Source of the DNA: a virus
IMG/VR virus record: IMGVR_UViG_3300018090_000057
Coordinates: 1 to 24,863 of that record
Direction: 5' to 3' (one strand)
DNA length: 24,863 nt
Under the pieces are notes generated by a model. That model was not told where the DNA came from, did no database searches, and saw only the letters and a program-made list of their open reading frames with translations. A program made the position numbers and the translations under genes. How positions within the stretch are numbered: the stretch's first letter is position 1; each line of letters opens with the position of its first letter. Below are positions 1-7,369 of the stretch, in pieces.

Positions 1-2604
1 TCACTGTCCCGTGCAGGTGCAATTCACGGTATCGCCGCCCATGCTCGATGCGGTGGTTGCGAGCGTGACGCCGCTGGTCGAAAGCGAGGACTGTTTGAGC
101 GCCAGTCCTGCGGTCACGTCCACGCACGTGCAGATCGGCGCGTTGGTGAAGGCAGGATGCGATGCGAACGCAAGAGCACAAGAAGTGACTGTACCACTGC
201 CGATCGTGATTACCATTGCTCCGTTGTTCCCGCTGATGCTCGGCGTGGTGCCGCACGATGAGACAGCGGGATTCGACGCACTGGCGGAAGCATCGGGAAC
301 CGAAGTGAGGAAGGCGTTGATCAGAGTCAGCGCCTCATTTTTTCCGCTTTCGTTGCCGAAGACGATTCCGATTGGAGTTATACCTGTGCCGGACACGTTC
401 ACACTATCGAAAATGGAAGCGAAACTCGGAGAGTGCTGCCCGCCACTGAGATCGGTAAAAGGCAGGCTTCCGCGTATTGCAGGATATGAGCCTCCTGAAT
501 TGCTGTTAGCGAGCGGCGGCATGACATTGAATGCACTACCCAGCCAGCAACCGCTTGCTCCGGATGAACTGTTGATTGCGATATTCCCCGTACTCCAACT
601 ACTGTCTCGAATCTCGGTCGGGCCGCCGACGTAGCCGAAATATCCCGTCGGGCCAACCTGCGGTTCGGCCTTGACGGCCGACAGTCTCATCACGCTCCCC
701 AGATTGAGAAATCCATAGGCGCCATTCAAATCCCCGCCATCGAAAGTGAAGGTGCCGCTGCTTGCTCCCTGAACGGCAATTCCCGTCATGGCGCCATCGT
801 CGAAATCCTTGACGGCTACGCCGCCGAAGATGCCGGCGAAGCCATAATCCCATGTCGCATTAATGTTGCCGCCGGTGATCCGCTCGCGATTTGTCTGGGC
901 TGACGCTCCATAGAAACACGCCCATCCGCCGCTTACGCAATCAACGTTGTCCCAACTGGAGTTTTCCACGTTCCCGATGGAGCCGTTGCTATCAATCGTA
1001 AAGCCAATTCCCGAATAGCCAATAGAGATATTCCTGAAATGCCCGGCGCCGGTGTAGCCGCTCGAACGTCCCGCAGGATTTCCGCCGGGACCCGTTCCGC
1101 TGTAGTTGTCGAAGGAAATTGCAAGGCCGGGCGTACTTCCGGGGTCGACGGCACCTCCGGGAAAGGCCAGGTTCTCAAGGTCCATACTGCCCGCGTTGTT
1201 CAGATTGAACACAATTCCCGCAGTCGGACCATCCCATTCAAAGCAAGTCCCCGCTGAACCGAACTGAGCATTCGATGAGCCTACCAGTGTCTCGCGGCCG
1301 GTCCCGTAAAACGAAAGCGGCTGTCCGAGCGGGTAGCAGACGGAGCAATAGGGCAGATCGATTCTCGCCGCCTGATTCGCACCGGCGCCGCTCACCGGCT
1401 GCGCGGCCAGCAGTGCCGCAGCGAGCGATGGCTCATTATCATGCCTCATCGTAACCGTTCCGCTTTGGGAAGGAGCGATCGCGACCGTCACAACGCCTGT
1501 CGTCGGGTTGATCGCCGTTATCGTGGTGAGCAGATCGGCAGGTTTGGCAACGCCCGGACAGGTAGTTCCGAAATCGGCATCCCGGCCGAAATGATTACCT
1601 TGGTCATCCCAGTATTGCGAGTGCGCGGCGGTCTCGCCGACAGGCAGAACCGGGAGGACCGCCCAAATCTGGTTCGGCGTACAGGATGCGCCGGTACAAC
1701 CGCAGATTACCTGTCCGACCGCGTTCGGATCGTTCGTCCAAGGCACCCGGATGTAATTGTCCGGTGAAAGCTTGGTGGCGCTGCCCGTGACCGTCGCTGC
1801 CGAACTCGGCGCGCTCCAGCTTCCGTTGAAAGCCACATCCTGGACTTCGTACGTTCTGCTCGCGCTGCATCCGCTGTTCTGGTAGAGGCTCGCGGTCGAG
1901 TCCGTCTGGCAACCTTGGTAATCCCCGCCGCTGGTGTGAAGCGTTGGGATCGGACGAGGGTTAAAGTAATAGCTATAGACTTTGGACGTCCCGAGCGTCG
2001 GCGCCGAAAGCGCATTGTTCGCACCGGCATGATCGATCTTTATGTGCTGACCGACCGCGAACTGCGTGCTCCCGATGCCGCCGCAAGTGAGGTTCGCAGA
2101 GCTTGCGGTGGCGGTGCAGCTAACCGTCTCGTTGGTGCAGAGTGCGCCGTAATCCTGCGGATTGATTACTCCGTTGAGATTGACGTGACTAATCTGGTCG
2201 CTTCCGTTGGCCTGATTTCCGCTCAGCGACAGCGGGCCCACGTAAGCGCTCGTCACTGCGCCACCCGCAGCGCACGTCCATTGCCCATTCTGTCCCAATG
2301 CCCATGCACCTGAGCCGCCTGCGGCGCACACACTCGTCTTCTGACAATTCGTGCAGTAAAAGATCGAGCCGTCTGTCTCGGCAGGAAGGTTAGCGAAAGT
2401 CAGCCCGGCGATTACAGGCGAAATCGGTTGTGCGCCGGAGAACCGATCGTTGATTGCCTGGCGAAATAACATCCCGGCGCCCGTGCCCGTATAATTGGGG
2501 ATCGGCTGATAGGCGCCGGGCGGAGGAAGGTTCTGCGCGCGGCCGGGCCGCGAGGGACAGCACAGGAGGCAGATTAGGCAGGCAAGCGCGAGTAGTTTTT
2601 TCAT
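1..2604 (-). CDS. Secreted beta-helix tailspike-like protein
   Basis: The product is 867 aa. The ATG at 2604 is chosen because it lies one base after the stop of the upstream fibre gene and opens with a good Sec signal peptide: MKK, a Leu/Cys-rich hydrophobic stretch, then a probable cleavage after GRA near residue 23. Around residue 130 there is a PQDYGA motif, typical of the first turn of pectate-lyase-3-type right-handed beta-helices in tailspikes. The middle is rich in Gly, Ser, Asn and aromatic turns, as expected for a solenoid. The C-terminal 100 residues form a compact Cys-containing domain (PICTCVD, NCTCTGQ). It probably binds or cleaves a cell-surface polysaccharide. The signal peptide is odd for a phage tail protein, since tails assemble in the cytoplasm. 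It could instead be an exported cargo (moron) protein. The stop codon is the first three bases of the window. Confidence 0.75.
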   Translation of the reverse strand: MKKLLALACLICLLCCPSRPGRAQNLPPPGAYQPIPNYTGTGAGMLFRQAINDRFSGAQPISPVIAGLTFANLPAETDGSIFYCTNCQKTSVCAAGGSGAWALGQNGQWTCAAGGAVTSAYVGPLSLSGNQANGSDQISHVNLNGVINPQDYGALCTNETVSCTATASSANLTCGGIGSTQFAVGQHIKIDHAGANNALSAPTLGTSKVYSYYFNPRPIPTLHTSGGDYQGCQTDSTASLYQNSGCSASRTYEVQDVAFNGSWSAPSSAATVTGSATKLSPDNYIRVPWTNDPNAVGQVICGCTGASCTPNQIWAVLPVLPVGETAAHSQYWDDQGNHFGRDADFGTTCPGVAKPADLLTTITAINPTTGVVTVAIAPSQSGTVTMRHDNEPSLAAALLAAQPVSGAGANQAARIDLPYCSVCYPLGQPLSFYGTGRETLVGSSNAQFGSAGTCFEWDGPTAGIVFNLNNAGSMDLENLAFPGGAVDPGSTPGLAISFDNYSGTGPGGNPAGRSSGYTGAGHFRNISIGYSGIGFTIDSNGSIGNVENSSWDNVDCVSGGWACFYGASAQTNRERITGGNINATWDYGFAGIFGGVAVKDFDDGAMTGIAVQGASSGTFTFDGGDLNGAYGFLNLGSVMRLSAVKAEPQVGPTGYFGYVGGPTEIRDSSWSTGNIAINSSSGASGCWLGSAFNVMPPLANSNSGGSYPAIRGSLPFTDLSGGQHSPSFASIFDSVNVSGTGITPIGIVFGNESGKNEALTLINAFLTSVPDASASASNPAVSSCGTTPSISGNNGAMVITIGSGTVTSCALAFASHPAFTNAPICTCVDVTAGLALKQSSLSTSGVTLATTASSMGGDTVNCTCTGQ

Positions 2605-2605
2605 T

Positions 2606-3190
2606 TCAATATCCGATTGCGATCCAGAACGCGCCATCGGTCGTTTCGTGTACACTGCCGCCGGCCGCCTCGGCGATTCCGTCGGACACATCGAACACGA
2701 CGGTGAATCCTGAGGTATTTATCGAGCCGCTTACCGGCGATGCGACCGTGTTGGCTCCCGCGGTTTTCTTGTAGAGATTCGCCGAGATCACTCCGTAACA
2801 GAGGTTCGGGAAGGCGGTGGGAAACGTGATGGAATACCTCGTATCGCCAGTGATTATCGTCCCCGGAATCGAGAGCGTTCCCCACTGAACCATCAATACC
2901 TGATTCGCGCCCGCATTCACATCGTCATAGGGTATCTTGAGGTAGCCATTCGGGCCCCGCGCTCCGCTGAAAAGGACCGTGAACGCCTGCAGCGCCGCGA
3001 TATTCGCGATGTTAGTATCCTGCCGGCCCTTGAGAAACGCGCTGCGATTGGCAAGCTGCTGATGCGGCTGGTTCGAGATTCCGACGCCGCCGAAGCTTGC
3101 GCCGGACGCGGCGCCTTCGACCGGATCGGTCGCCTGGATCTCGTAAATCTCATTAGCGGTGAATTCTGGAGCGTCGACCAGCGTAGCCAT
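2606..3190 (-). CDS. Tail fibre protein with gp53-like C-terminal domain
   Basis: The product is 194 aa. The N-terminal third has the form seen in tail fibres that plug into P2/Mu baseplates (EIQATDPVEG, then ISNQPHQQLANRSAFLKG, residues about 18-56). The C-terminal part (residues about 110-194) has a FPTAFPNLCYGV segment and ends FWIAIGY, matching the pattern of the gp53-like fibre tip domain. A clear ribosome binding site (AGGTG, 5 bases upstream) supports the ATG at 3190. It lies directly upstream of the tailspike gene and downstream of gpI and the 154-aa beta protein, the usual place for fibre genes. The role is host-surface recognition. The family is fairly certain; the receptor is unknown. 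Confidence 0.8.
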   Translation of the reverse strand: MATLVDAPEFTANEIYEIQATDPVEGAASGASFGGVGISNQPHQQLANRSAFLKGRQDTNIANIAALQAFTVLFSGARGPNGYLKIPYDDVNAGANQVLMVQWGTLSIPGTIITGDTRYSITFPTAFPNLCYGVISANLYKKTAGANTVASPVSGSINTSGFTVVFDVSDGIAEAAGGSVHETTDGAFWIAIGY

Positions 3191-3285
3191 TGGTCACCTC
3201 TTCGAAGCCTGCGTTCCTCGGCGGCCGGCGCCGCGCGCCGATCTCGCGCCGGAATCACAACCGAGCGCCACCGGCAAATTCATCA

Positions 3286-3750
3286 TCAGAACGTGAGCGT
3301 CCAGGTTCCTGTGAGGCTCATGTTTGAGCTGAACGTGATCGGGCTGATCGTCTTGCGCGCGAGCATCGGCGCTGGAGCGGTCGTGCCGGGAAGCCCCACG
3401 CTGCCATGATTGGCGAACAGCGCGAGCTCCTGGATCGTGATCCCCTGCGCGCCAGTGTCTGCGGTGGTAAGGCTCCAGTTCAGAGTCACGCTTCCGTTTC
3501 CATCCTCGGCGTGCGAGTCGATCGCCTTGAAGTAGGCCGGGGCGGTGAGCGACGTATCATTCACCGTCGGCGCGGCGGAGCCGGACCCGAAGCCGACTGC
3601 GGAACAGAACTCGCCCGTGGTGTCGCCGCCGAGCAGCGCAGCAAGCGCAGGCAATCCCGCGTTTACGAAAAGGTTTTTCCCCTCGAACGCGAAGACCAGC
3701 CGCCCGCGCTCGAAAACTCGGACGGCCACAGTGCCAGCAGGCCTTTTCAT
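3286..3750 (-). CDS. Fibre-associated beta protein, unknown function
   Basis: The product is 154 aa. The ATG at 3750 follows the gpI stop by one base (TAAGATG), with a strong GGAGGT ribosome binding site inside the end of gpI; longer upstream starts would overlap gpI heavily. The sequence has a KNLFVNAGLPALAALLGG segment, a GFGSG turn, an ITIQELALF strand and a final MSLTGTWTLTF strand. This is a pattern I associate with small phage tail proteins next to fibre genes, without an agreed function. It resembles the product of the gene at 10745-11347 in overall plan, so the two may be distant paralogues. It is probably a structural subunit at the baseplate/fibre junction. Confidence 0.7.
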   Translation of the reverse strand: MKRPAGTVAVRVFERGRLVFAFEGKNLFVNAGLPALAALLGGDTTGEFCSAVGFGSGSAAPTVNDTSLTAPAYFKAIDSHAEDGNGSVTLNWSLTTADTGAQGITIQELALFANHGSVGLPGTTAPAPMLARKTISPITFSSNMSLTGTWTLTF

Positions 3751-3751
3751 C

Positions 3752-4615
3752 TTAACCTCCATGAAGCTGCGCGACGCCATTGAGAACCAGAGCCCGATCG
3801 GCGACCACCGGCTCGCCCGCGCCGTGGGTAATTCCACTGTGTGCGTAATGAGCGTTGTAAAGCGGAGCGATCGGACCATAACCATCGGCCAGCGCGGCCT
3901 CGCTAATAGCAAGTCTGAGCCCGGCGTCCAACGGTCCAGGAGCCGCATCGAGTTGGTATTTCGCGATACCGCCGAGCGTGACCACATCGCGGGGAACCGG
4001 GGCGTAATCCAGATTCGGCGCAACTACAAACCATACCGAGTCGAGCCACGCGCGCGCCGGCTTGAAGAAATTCGCCGCCGCGACGATCTCTTGCACCGCG
4101 CCCGGCGTGACCGGCTGATTCGCGGCTAGATTGATCAGCAACCTGAACACCGCCCATCCCTCCCCCGCCGGCCAGGCCGTACCGCCCCAAAGCGCCTCGC
4201 CCTCCAGTATCGTCACACTCGTCCATCCGAGCGACGTCAGCGCCTGTCTAATCGCCCATGGGGTGCCCCGGTAGCGATGGAGCGGGATGGCCATCTCGAG
4301 CAGCGCGCGCTGCGCCGCGGCGCTGGTCGCGGACCCGGGGACCTCGCCACCGGGACCCGACAGAGTGTCGATGTCCGTGAGCGAGTCGATGTTGGTGAGC
4401 GCATCGATGCTTTCGGCAACCGGTGCAACGAGCTGCCACAGCGGCGACAGAACGTCGAACTGCCACGCCAGAAACGGCAGCGCGCCGTCGATTACCGATT
4501 CGATCCGGTAAATCAGAAGCGTCGAGAGATCGAGCGCTCCAAGCCGCCCAATCAGCACCAGCAGCGCTTGCGTGCGCGCGTCGTTGATCGATGGCGCGGG
4601 AGTCAGTTCAGCCAC
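3752..4615 (-). CDS. I: Baseplate/tail protein I (P2 gpI-like)
   Basis: The product is 287 aa. The N-terminal region has the gpI pattern (ALDLSTLLIYRI, then LPFLAWQFDV, residues about 28-55), followed by the RGTPWAIRQAL segment and a TILEGEALW strand. In P2-type baseplates gpI works with gpJ to form the wedge at the tail end. A Ser/Thr/Gly-rich stretch at residues about 72-100 (IDSLTDIDTLSGPGGEVPGS) looks like a loop insertion relative to shorter relatives. The start is GTG with AGGA six bases upstream. It overlaps the stop of a possible 49-codon gene by 8 bases. The position directly after gpJ is the standard P2 order. Confidence 0.9.
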   Translation of the reverse strand: MAELTPAPSINDARTQALLVLIGRLGALDLSTLLIYRIESVIDGALPFLAWQFDVLSPLWQLVAPVAESIDALTNIDSLTDIDTLSGPGGEVPGSATSAAAQRALLEMAIPLHRYRGTPWAIRQALTSLGWTSVTILEGEALWGGTAWPAGEGWAVFRLLINLAANQPVTPGAVQEIVAAANFFKPARAWLDSVWFVVAPNLDYAPVPRDVVTLGGIAKYQLDAAPGPLDAGLRLAISEAALADGYGPIAPLYNAHYAHSGITHGAGEPVVADRALVLNGVAQLHGG

Positions 4616-4757
4616 GGAGCGTCCTCACGAGGTCTGCGGCGCGCGCTTTGCGTCCCCATAGCGCGACGCGGGACGGGAGTTCGCAATGGCCATCCGCCGC
4701 GGCCCGAGCGCCCGCGTGGATTCCGTTTGCGCTGACCGATTCAATAGTGCGCGCCAT
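4608..4757 (-). CDS. Possible 49-aa small protein between J and I
   Basis: A reading frame of 49 codons fills the 147-base space between the end of J and the start of I. Its ATG lies four bases after the J stop, and its stop overlaps the gpI GTG by 8 bases. Third codon positions are about 70% G/C, consistent with coding but not proof. There is no convincing ribosome binding site, so translation would depend on coupling to J. In P2-like phages J and I usually adjoin directly, so the extra spacing needs some explanation. The product (begins MARTIESVSANG, basic C-terminus) has no motif I recognise. Confidence 0.35.
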   Translation of the reverse strand: MARTIESVSANGIHAGARAAADGHCELPSRVALWGRKARAADLVRTLRG

Positions 4758-4761
4758 GAGA

Positions 4762-5931
4762 TCAGGAATGCTCCGTCCCCTGGACGACGGACAGAGTAAT
4801 AGCCGTGCAGTTCGCCCACTGGCCGGCGGCAAGCTGCGTATAGGCCGGTGAGGTCAGGCTCACCTCGTACACCCCGGGGACCGACAACGCCGCGACTATC
4901 TGGCTCGGCACAATGTCCCGCTGAATCTTGGATGCGAGCGCAACCGCAAATTGCGCCGCCGCCTGGTTGGCCGCAGCCATCGTCGAAGTCGGATCCGCAT
5001 CCGAGTAGAGAGTAATGCTACCGGCGATTTGATAATCGATTTCGGAAACCGCCAGGACCGTCACGGTGTCGGTGAGCGGCCGAACCTTGTCCGCGCTGAG
5101 CACGCCGGCAACCTTGGAAAGCAGCGCGCCGCCCGCGATTCCCGCGTTGTTGGGCGCGGCGGCCGGCTGCACGATGATCGGTCCGGTGAGCACATAGACA
5201 TTGACCTGGCCGGGCGCGGGACTGAGCACGAGCGCGTCGGTAATCGAGGGATCGACTCCAAGCGCGAAGAACCGATAGGCGCCAGACGGACCCGCAACGC
5301 TGAACTCGTTGGGCGCGGCTTGGATCCGGGCGCGCAAATGATCGTCGGTCTCAGGCGCGCTGCCACCCGTGCTGGTCGTGGTGTTAGCGACGTTCGCGAT
5401 GAGCGCGTTCGGATTCAACTGTACATCGACTTGGCCAGGAAGGTAGCCGTTCGCGCCCGCCCCGGCCTGGACCGCGGTCGCAGTGACCGTCCCCGTTGTC
5501 GCGCCCGCCGGAATCACCAGCGTGCTGTTGGTTGCGAACGAAAACCGGCCGTCATTGGTCCCCACCAGCGTTCCGCCGGCGATCGTCACCGGCACCGTCA
5601 GCGCCGCTCCCAGAGTGAACTCGAGCGTCGTGACTGCCGGCTGCGCCGCCAGCCGCGTCACGCCCAGCAACTGGCCCAGGTAATCGAGCATCGGAAAGCT
5701 CGCGAACGCGAGCAGATTCTGCTGAGCCGCATACTGGATCGCGTTGCGAACCAGCGACTCGCGGTATGCATACAAATTAATCAGCAGGCGCTCGACCTGC
5801 GCCGGCTGCAGCGTGCGTCCCGCCGCCGCCTCAAAGGCCGCGATCATATCTGCCAGGATGAGATTCGGATCGAGGCCGTCGGCATCGTTCACGAAGACCG
5901 GCGGCGGAAGTGAGGGAATTCCTGCGGCCAT
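4762..5931 (-). CDS. J: Baseplate assembly protein J
   Basis: The product is 389 aa, close to the usual size for the P2 gpJ/Mu gp47 family. The N-terminus contains the family pattern DMIAAFEAAAGRTL, then YRESLVRNAIQYAAQQNLLAFA and LDYLGQLLGV (residues about 28-90). A beta-rich middle follows with repeated GTxTxTA strands and an ETDDHLRARI segment, then the C-terminal half typical of the family (VYVLTG, DTVTVLAV, CTAITLSV). It forms the wedge of the contractile baseplate together with W and I. The start has AAAGGA upstream at a suitable distance and lies 69 bases after the W stop. Confidence 0.93.
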   Translation of the reverse strand: MAAGIPSLPPPVFVNDADGLDPNLILADMIAAFEAAAGRTLQPAQVERLLINLYAYRESLVRNAIQYAAQQNLLAFASFPMLDYLGQLLGVTRLAAQPAVTTLEFTLGAALTVPVTIAGGTLVGTNDGRFSFATNSTLVIPAGATTGTVTATAVQAGAGANGYLPGQVDVQLNPNALIANVANTTTSTGGSAPETDDHLRARIQAAPNEFSVAGPSGAYRFFALGVDPSITDALVLSPAPGQVNVYVLTGPIIVQPAAAPNNAGIAGGALLSKVAGVLSADKVRPLTDTVTVLAVSEIDYQIAGSITLYSDADPTSTMAAANQAAAQFAVALASKIQRDIVPSQIVAALSVPGVYEVSLTSPAYTQLAAGQWANCTAITLSVVQGTEHS

Positions 5932-6000
5932 CAGATCATCCTTTCATCGTCGAGTTGGCGTGGCGGCGAGGACTGCCAAGACCTTGTGGATTGCGCCGCA

Positions 6001-6417
6001 CTAGCTCGCCATCGCCGGAATCGTCACGGTCGTGTTTTGTGGCGGCGAAGGCGCGCCGCCGAGCTTGAGCTGCCAGGTTACGGTGACGCTCAGGTGCGCC
6101 CCGCTTTGCGCCGACCCGTCGAGCACCGGGGCCACATTGATCGCGAGCGCCGTCACGCGCGGCTCCCACAGCGTAATCGCTGAGGTTAGTTCGCGGACGA
6201 TCGCGGGCAATGCCTCGTCGATCGGGTGGTCGATGTAACGCCAGATGTCGGAAGCGAAAGTGGGACGCAGCGGATCGCTGCCCTTCGGAGTGGTCAGAAT
6301 GATCGCGATGCACTGGTCCACATCGGCAATCCCCTGCACGACCTGCCCGATCGCGCCCAGCTTCAGGGACCAGTCTGCCGAAGTGATATCCGAAAGCGTT
6401 ACCGCATCCGTGCTCAC
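6001..6417 (-). CDS. W: Baseplate wedge protein W (gp25-like)
   Basis: The product is 138 aa with the gpW/T4 gp25 fold. The family signature includes DVDQCIAIILTTPKGSDPLR (residues about 33-52), FASDIWRYIDHPIDEA and an ITLWEPRV segment. These lysozyme-like-fold baseplate proteins connect the wedges to the central hub and are conserved in phages, T6SS (TssE) and R-type pyocins. The start is GTG at 6417, with GGAG about 12 bases upstream. A 56-base gap separates it from gene V. Confidence 0.92.
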   Translation of the reverse strand: MSTDAVTLSDITSADWSLKLGAIGQVVQGIADVDQCIAIILTTPKGSDPLRPTFASDIWRYIDHPIDEALPAIVRELTSAITLWEPRVTALAINVAPVLDGSAQSGAHLSVTVTWQLKLGGAPSPPQNTTVTIPAMAS

Positions 6418-6473
6418 TGTCTAGTTCTCCGGCTCGGCGATCCGTTCAATGCCTAATCGCATCGCGATTCGCC

Positions 6474-7067
6474 TCACGTCTGCGCAACCGTGGAAGAAGT
6501 CGGCAGCGGCGGCGAGATCGCCACGCCGCTCGGCGTGATTGTGACCTCGGAGCTCCCCGACGAAAGAGTGATCCCGGCGGGCGCGGCCACCGTCGCACTC
6601 ATCGCGCTCGCGCCCGCGAACGAAAACACGTGCAGCCCGCCGTCGTACTTTATGGCAGTGCCGTCATTGAAGTTGAGCGTGAGCACGTGCGCGCCGGAGT
6701 CGTACGTCACATCCGTGCCGTCCTGAAAGCTCAAGTTGAGCACGTGTGATCCGCGGTCGTACTCGAACGCGGTGTTGTCCTTGAATCCGAGGTGCCACTT
6801 GTCGGCACTGTCCACCGGCGGAGTGTCTGCAGCGGAATAGATAGCTCCGAGCACCGCGCCCGCCTCGTCACGAAGATCCATCAGGCAGACGACCTGTTCG
6901 CCCACGTCCGGTATCCAGTACGCCTTGTCATTCTGCGTCTTCGGCGACACCACCGGCAGCCAGTAGCTTTGCATCCGATCATAGTCGGGGAATATCACTC
7001 GCACTCGCGCGCCGGCAGTATCCTGCTCCTGTACCAACCCGACTCTGAATGGAGATACCGCGTTCAT
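6474..7067 (-). CDS. V: Baseplate spike protein V (P2 gpV / Mu gp45-like)
   Basis: The product is 197 aa. Residues about 7-85 form the OB-fold of the spike family (RVRVIFPDYD, WLPVVSP, WIPDVGEQVVCL, AGAVLGAIYS). Next come three perfect-length 19-residue repeats (95-151), each of the form F-x-D-x-T with a YDxGxHV element, and then a beta-helical tip (ITLSSGSSEVTITPSG). This trimeric needle pierces the outer membrane when the sheath contracts. The ATG overlaps the stop of the preceding gene (ATGA), implying translational coupling. I did not see the HxH iron-binding tip of P2 gpV; the end is Ser/Thr/Pro-rich instead. Confidence 0.92.
   Translation of the reverse strand: MNAVSPFRVGLVQEQDTAGARVRVIFPDYDRMQSYWLPVVSPKTQNDKAYWIPDVGEQVVCLMDLRDEAGAVLGAIYSAADTPPVDSADKWHLGFKDNTAFEYDRGSHVLNLSFQDGTDVTYDSGAHVLTLNFNDGTAIKYDGGLHVFSFAGASAMSATVAAPAGITLSSGSSEVTITPSGVAISPPLPTSSTVAQT
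6615..6785 (-). repeat. Three 19-codon tandem repeats in the spike gene
   Basis: Residues 95-113, 114-132 and 133-151 of the spike protein align without gaps: FKDNTAFEYDRGSHVLNLS, FQDGTDVTYDSGAHVLTLN and a third copy starting FNDGTAIKYDGGLHVF. Each repeat supplies two beta strands and a turn, as expected for the triple-stranded needle stem. The repeat number should set the needle length. Confidence 0.9.
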
Positions 7068-7366
7068 GGTACCAGCTCGAATGCCACGAGCCTGAGACTG
7101 CCGCTGGGGACGTCGTTCTGGTCAATCACGTCAAGCCATGCGACCCAGTCTCCGGCTGGACCGGCCGATGGCGTCACATAGACATAGTAATAGAGTCCAC
7201 TCTCCGCCTGGATCGTCGGTTGAGAGTTGACCTGCGTGATTCCGTTGGGGTCCCGAATCGATATCAGCGGTGCGCTTGGCGGATCGAAGGCCGCCGCCGG
7301 CTGTCCGGTCGTAAGCCGCCACGGAAGATACACCGCCTTGCCCGCCCGAATCTGCACCGGATTCAT
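7064..7366 (-). CDS. Small beta-rich phage protein, unknown
   Basis: The product is 100 aa, beginning MNPVQIRAGKAVYLPWRL. It has a SIRDPNG turn, a GLYYYVYVTP strand and a WVAWLDV strand, which suggests an Ig-like or jelly-roll fold as in small fibre/baseplate accessory proteins. It starts three bases after the stop of the 672-aa gene and overlaps the spike gene by ATGA, so it belongs to the same transcript. No catalytic motif is seen and the function is unknown. Confidence 0.65.
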   Translation of the reverse strand: MNPVQIRAGKAVYLPWRLTTGQPAAAFDPPSAPLISIRDPNGITQVNSQPTIQAESGLYYYVYVTPSAGPAGDWVAWLDVIDQNDVPSGSLRLVAFELVP

Positions 7367-7369
7367 CGT

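Noticed and set aside
4951-5913. 320-aa plus-strand frame opposite J
   Set aside because: Antisense of a clear baseplate J gene; composition is Arg-rich without motifs.
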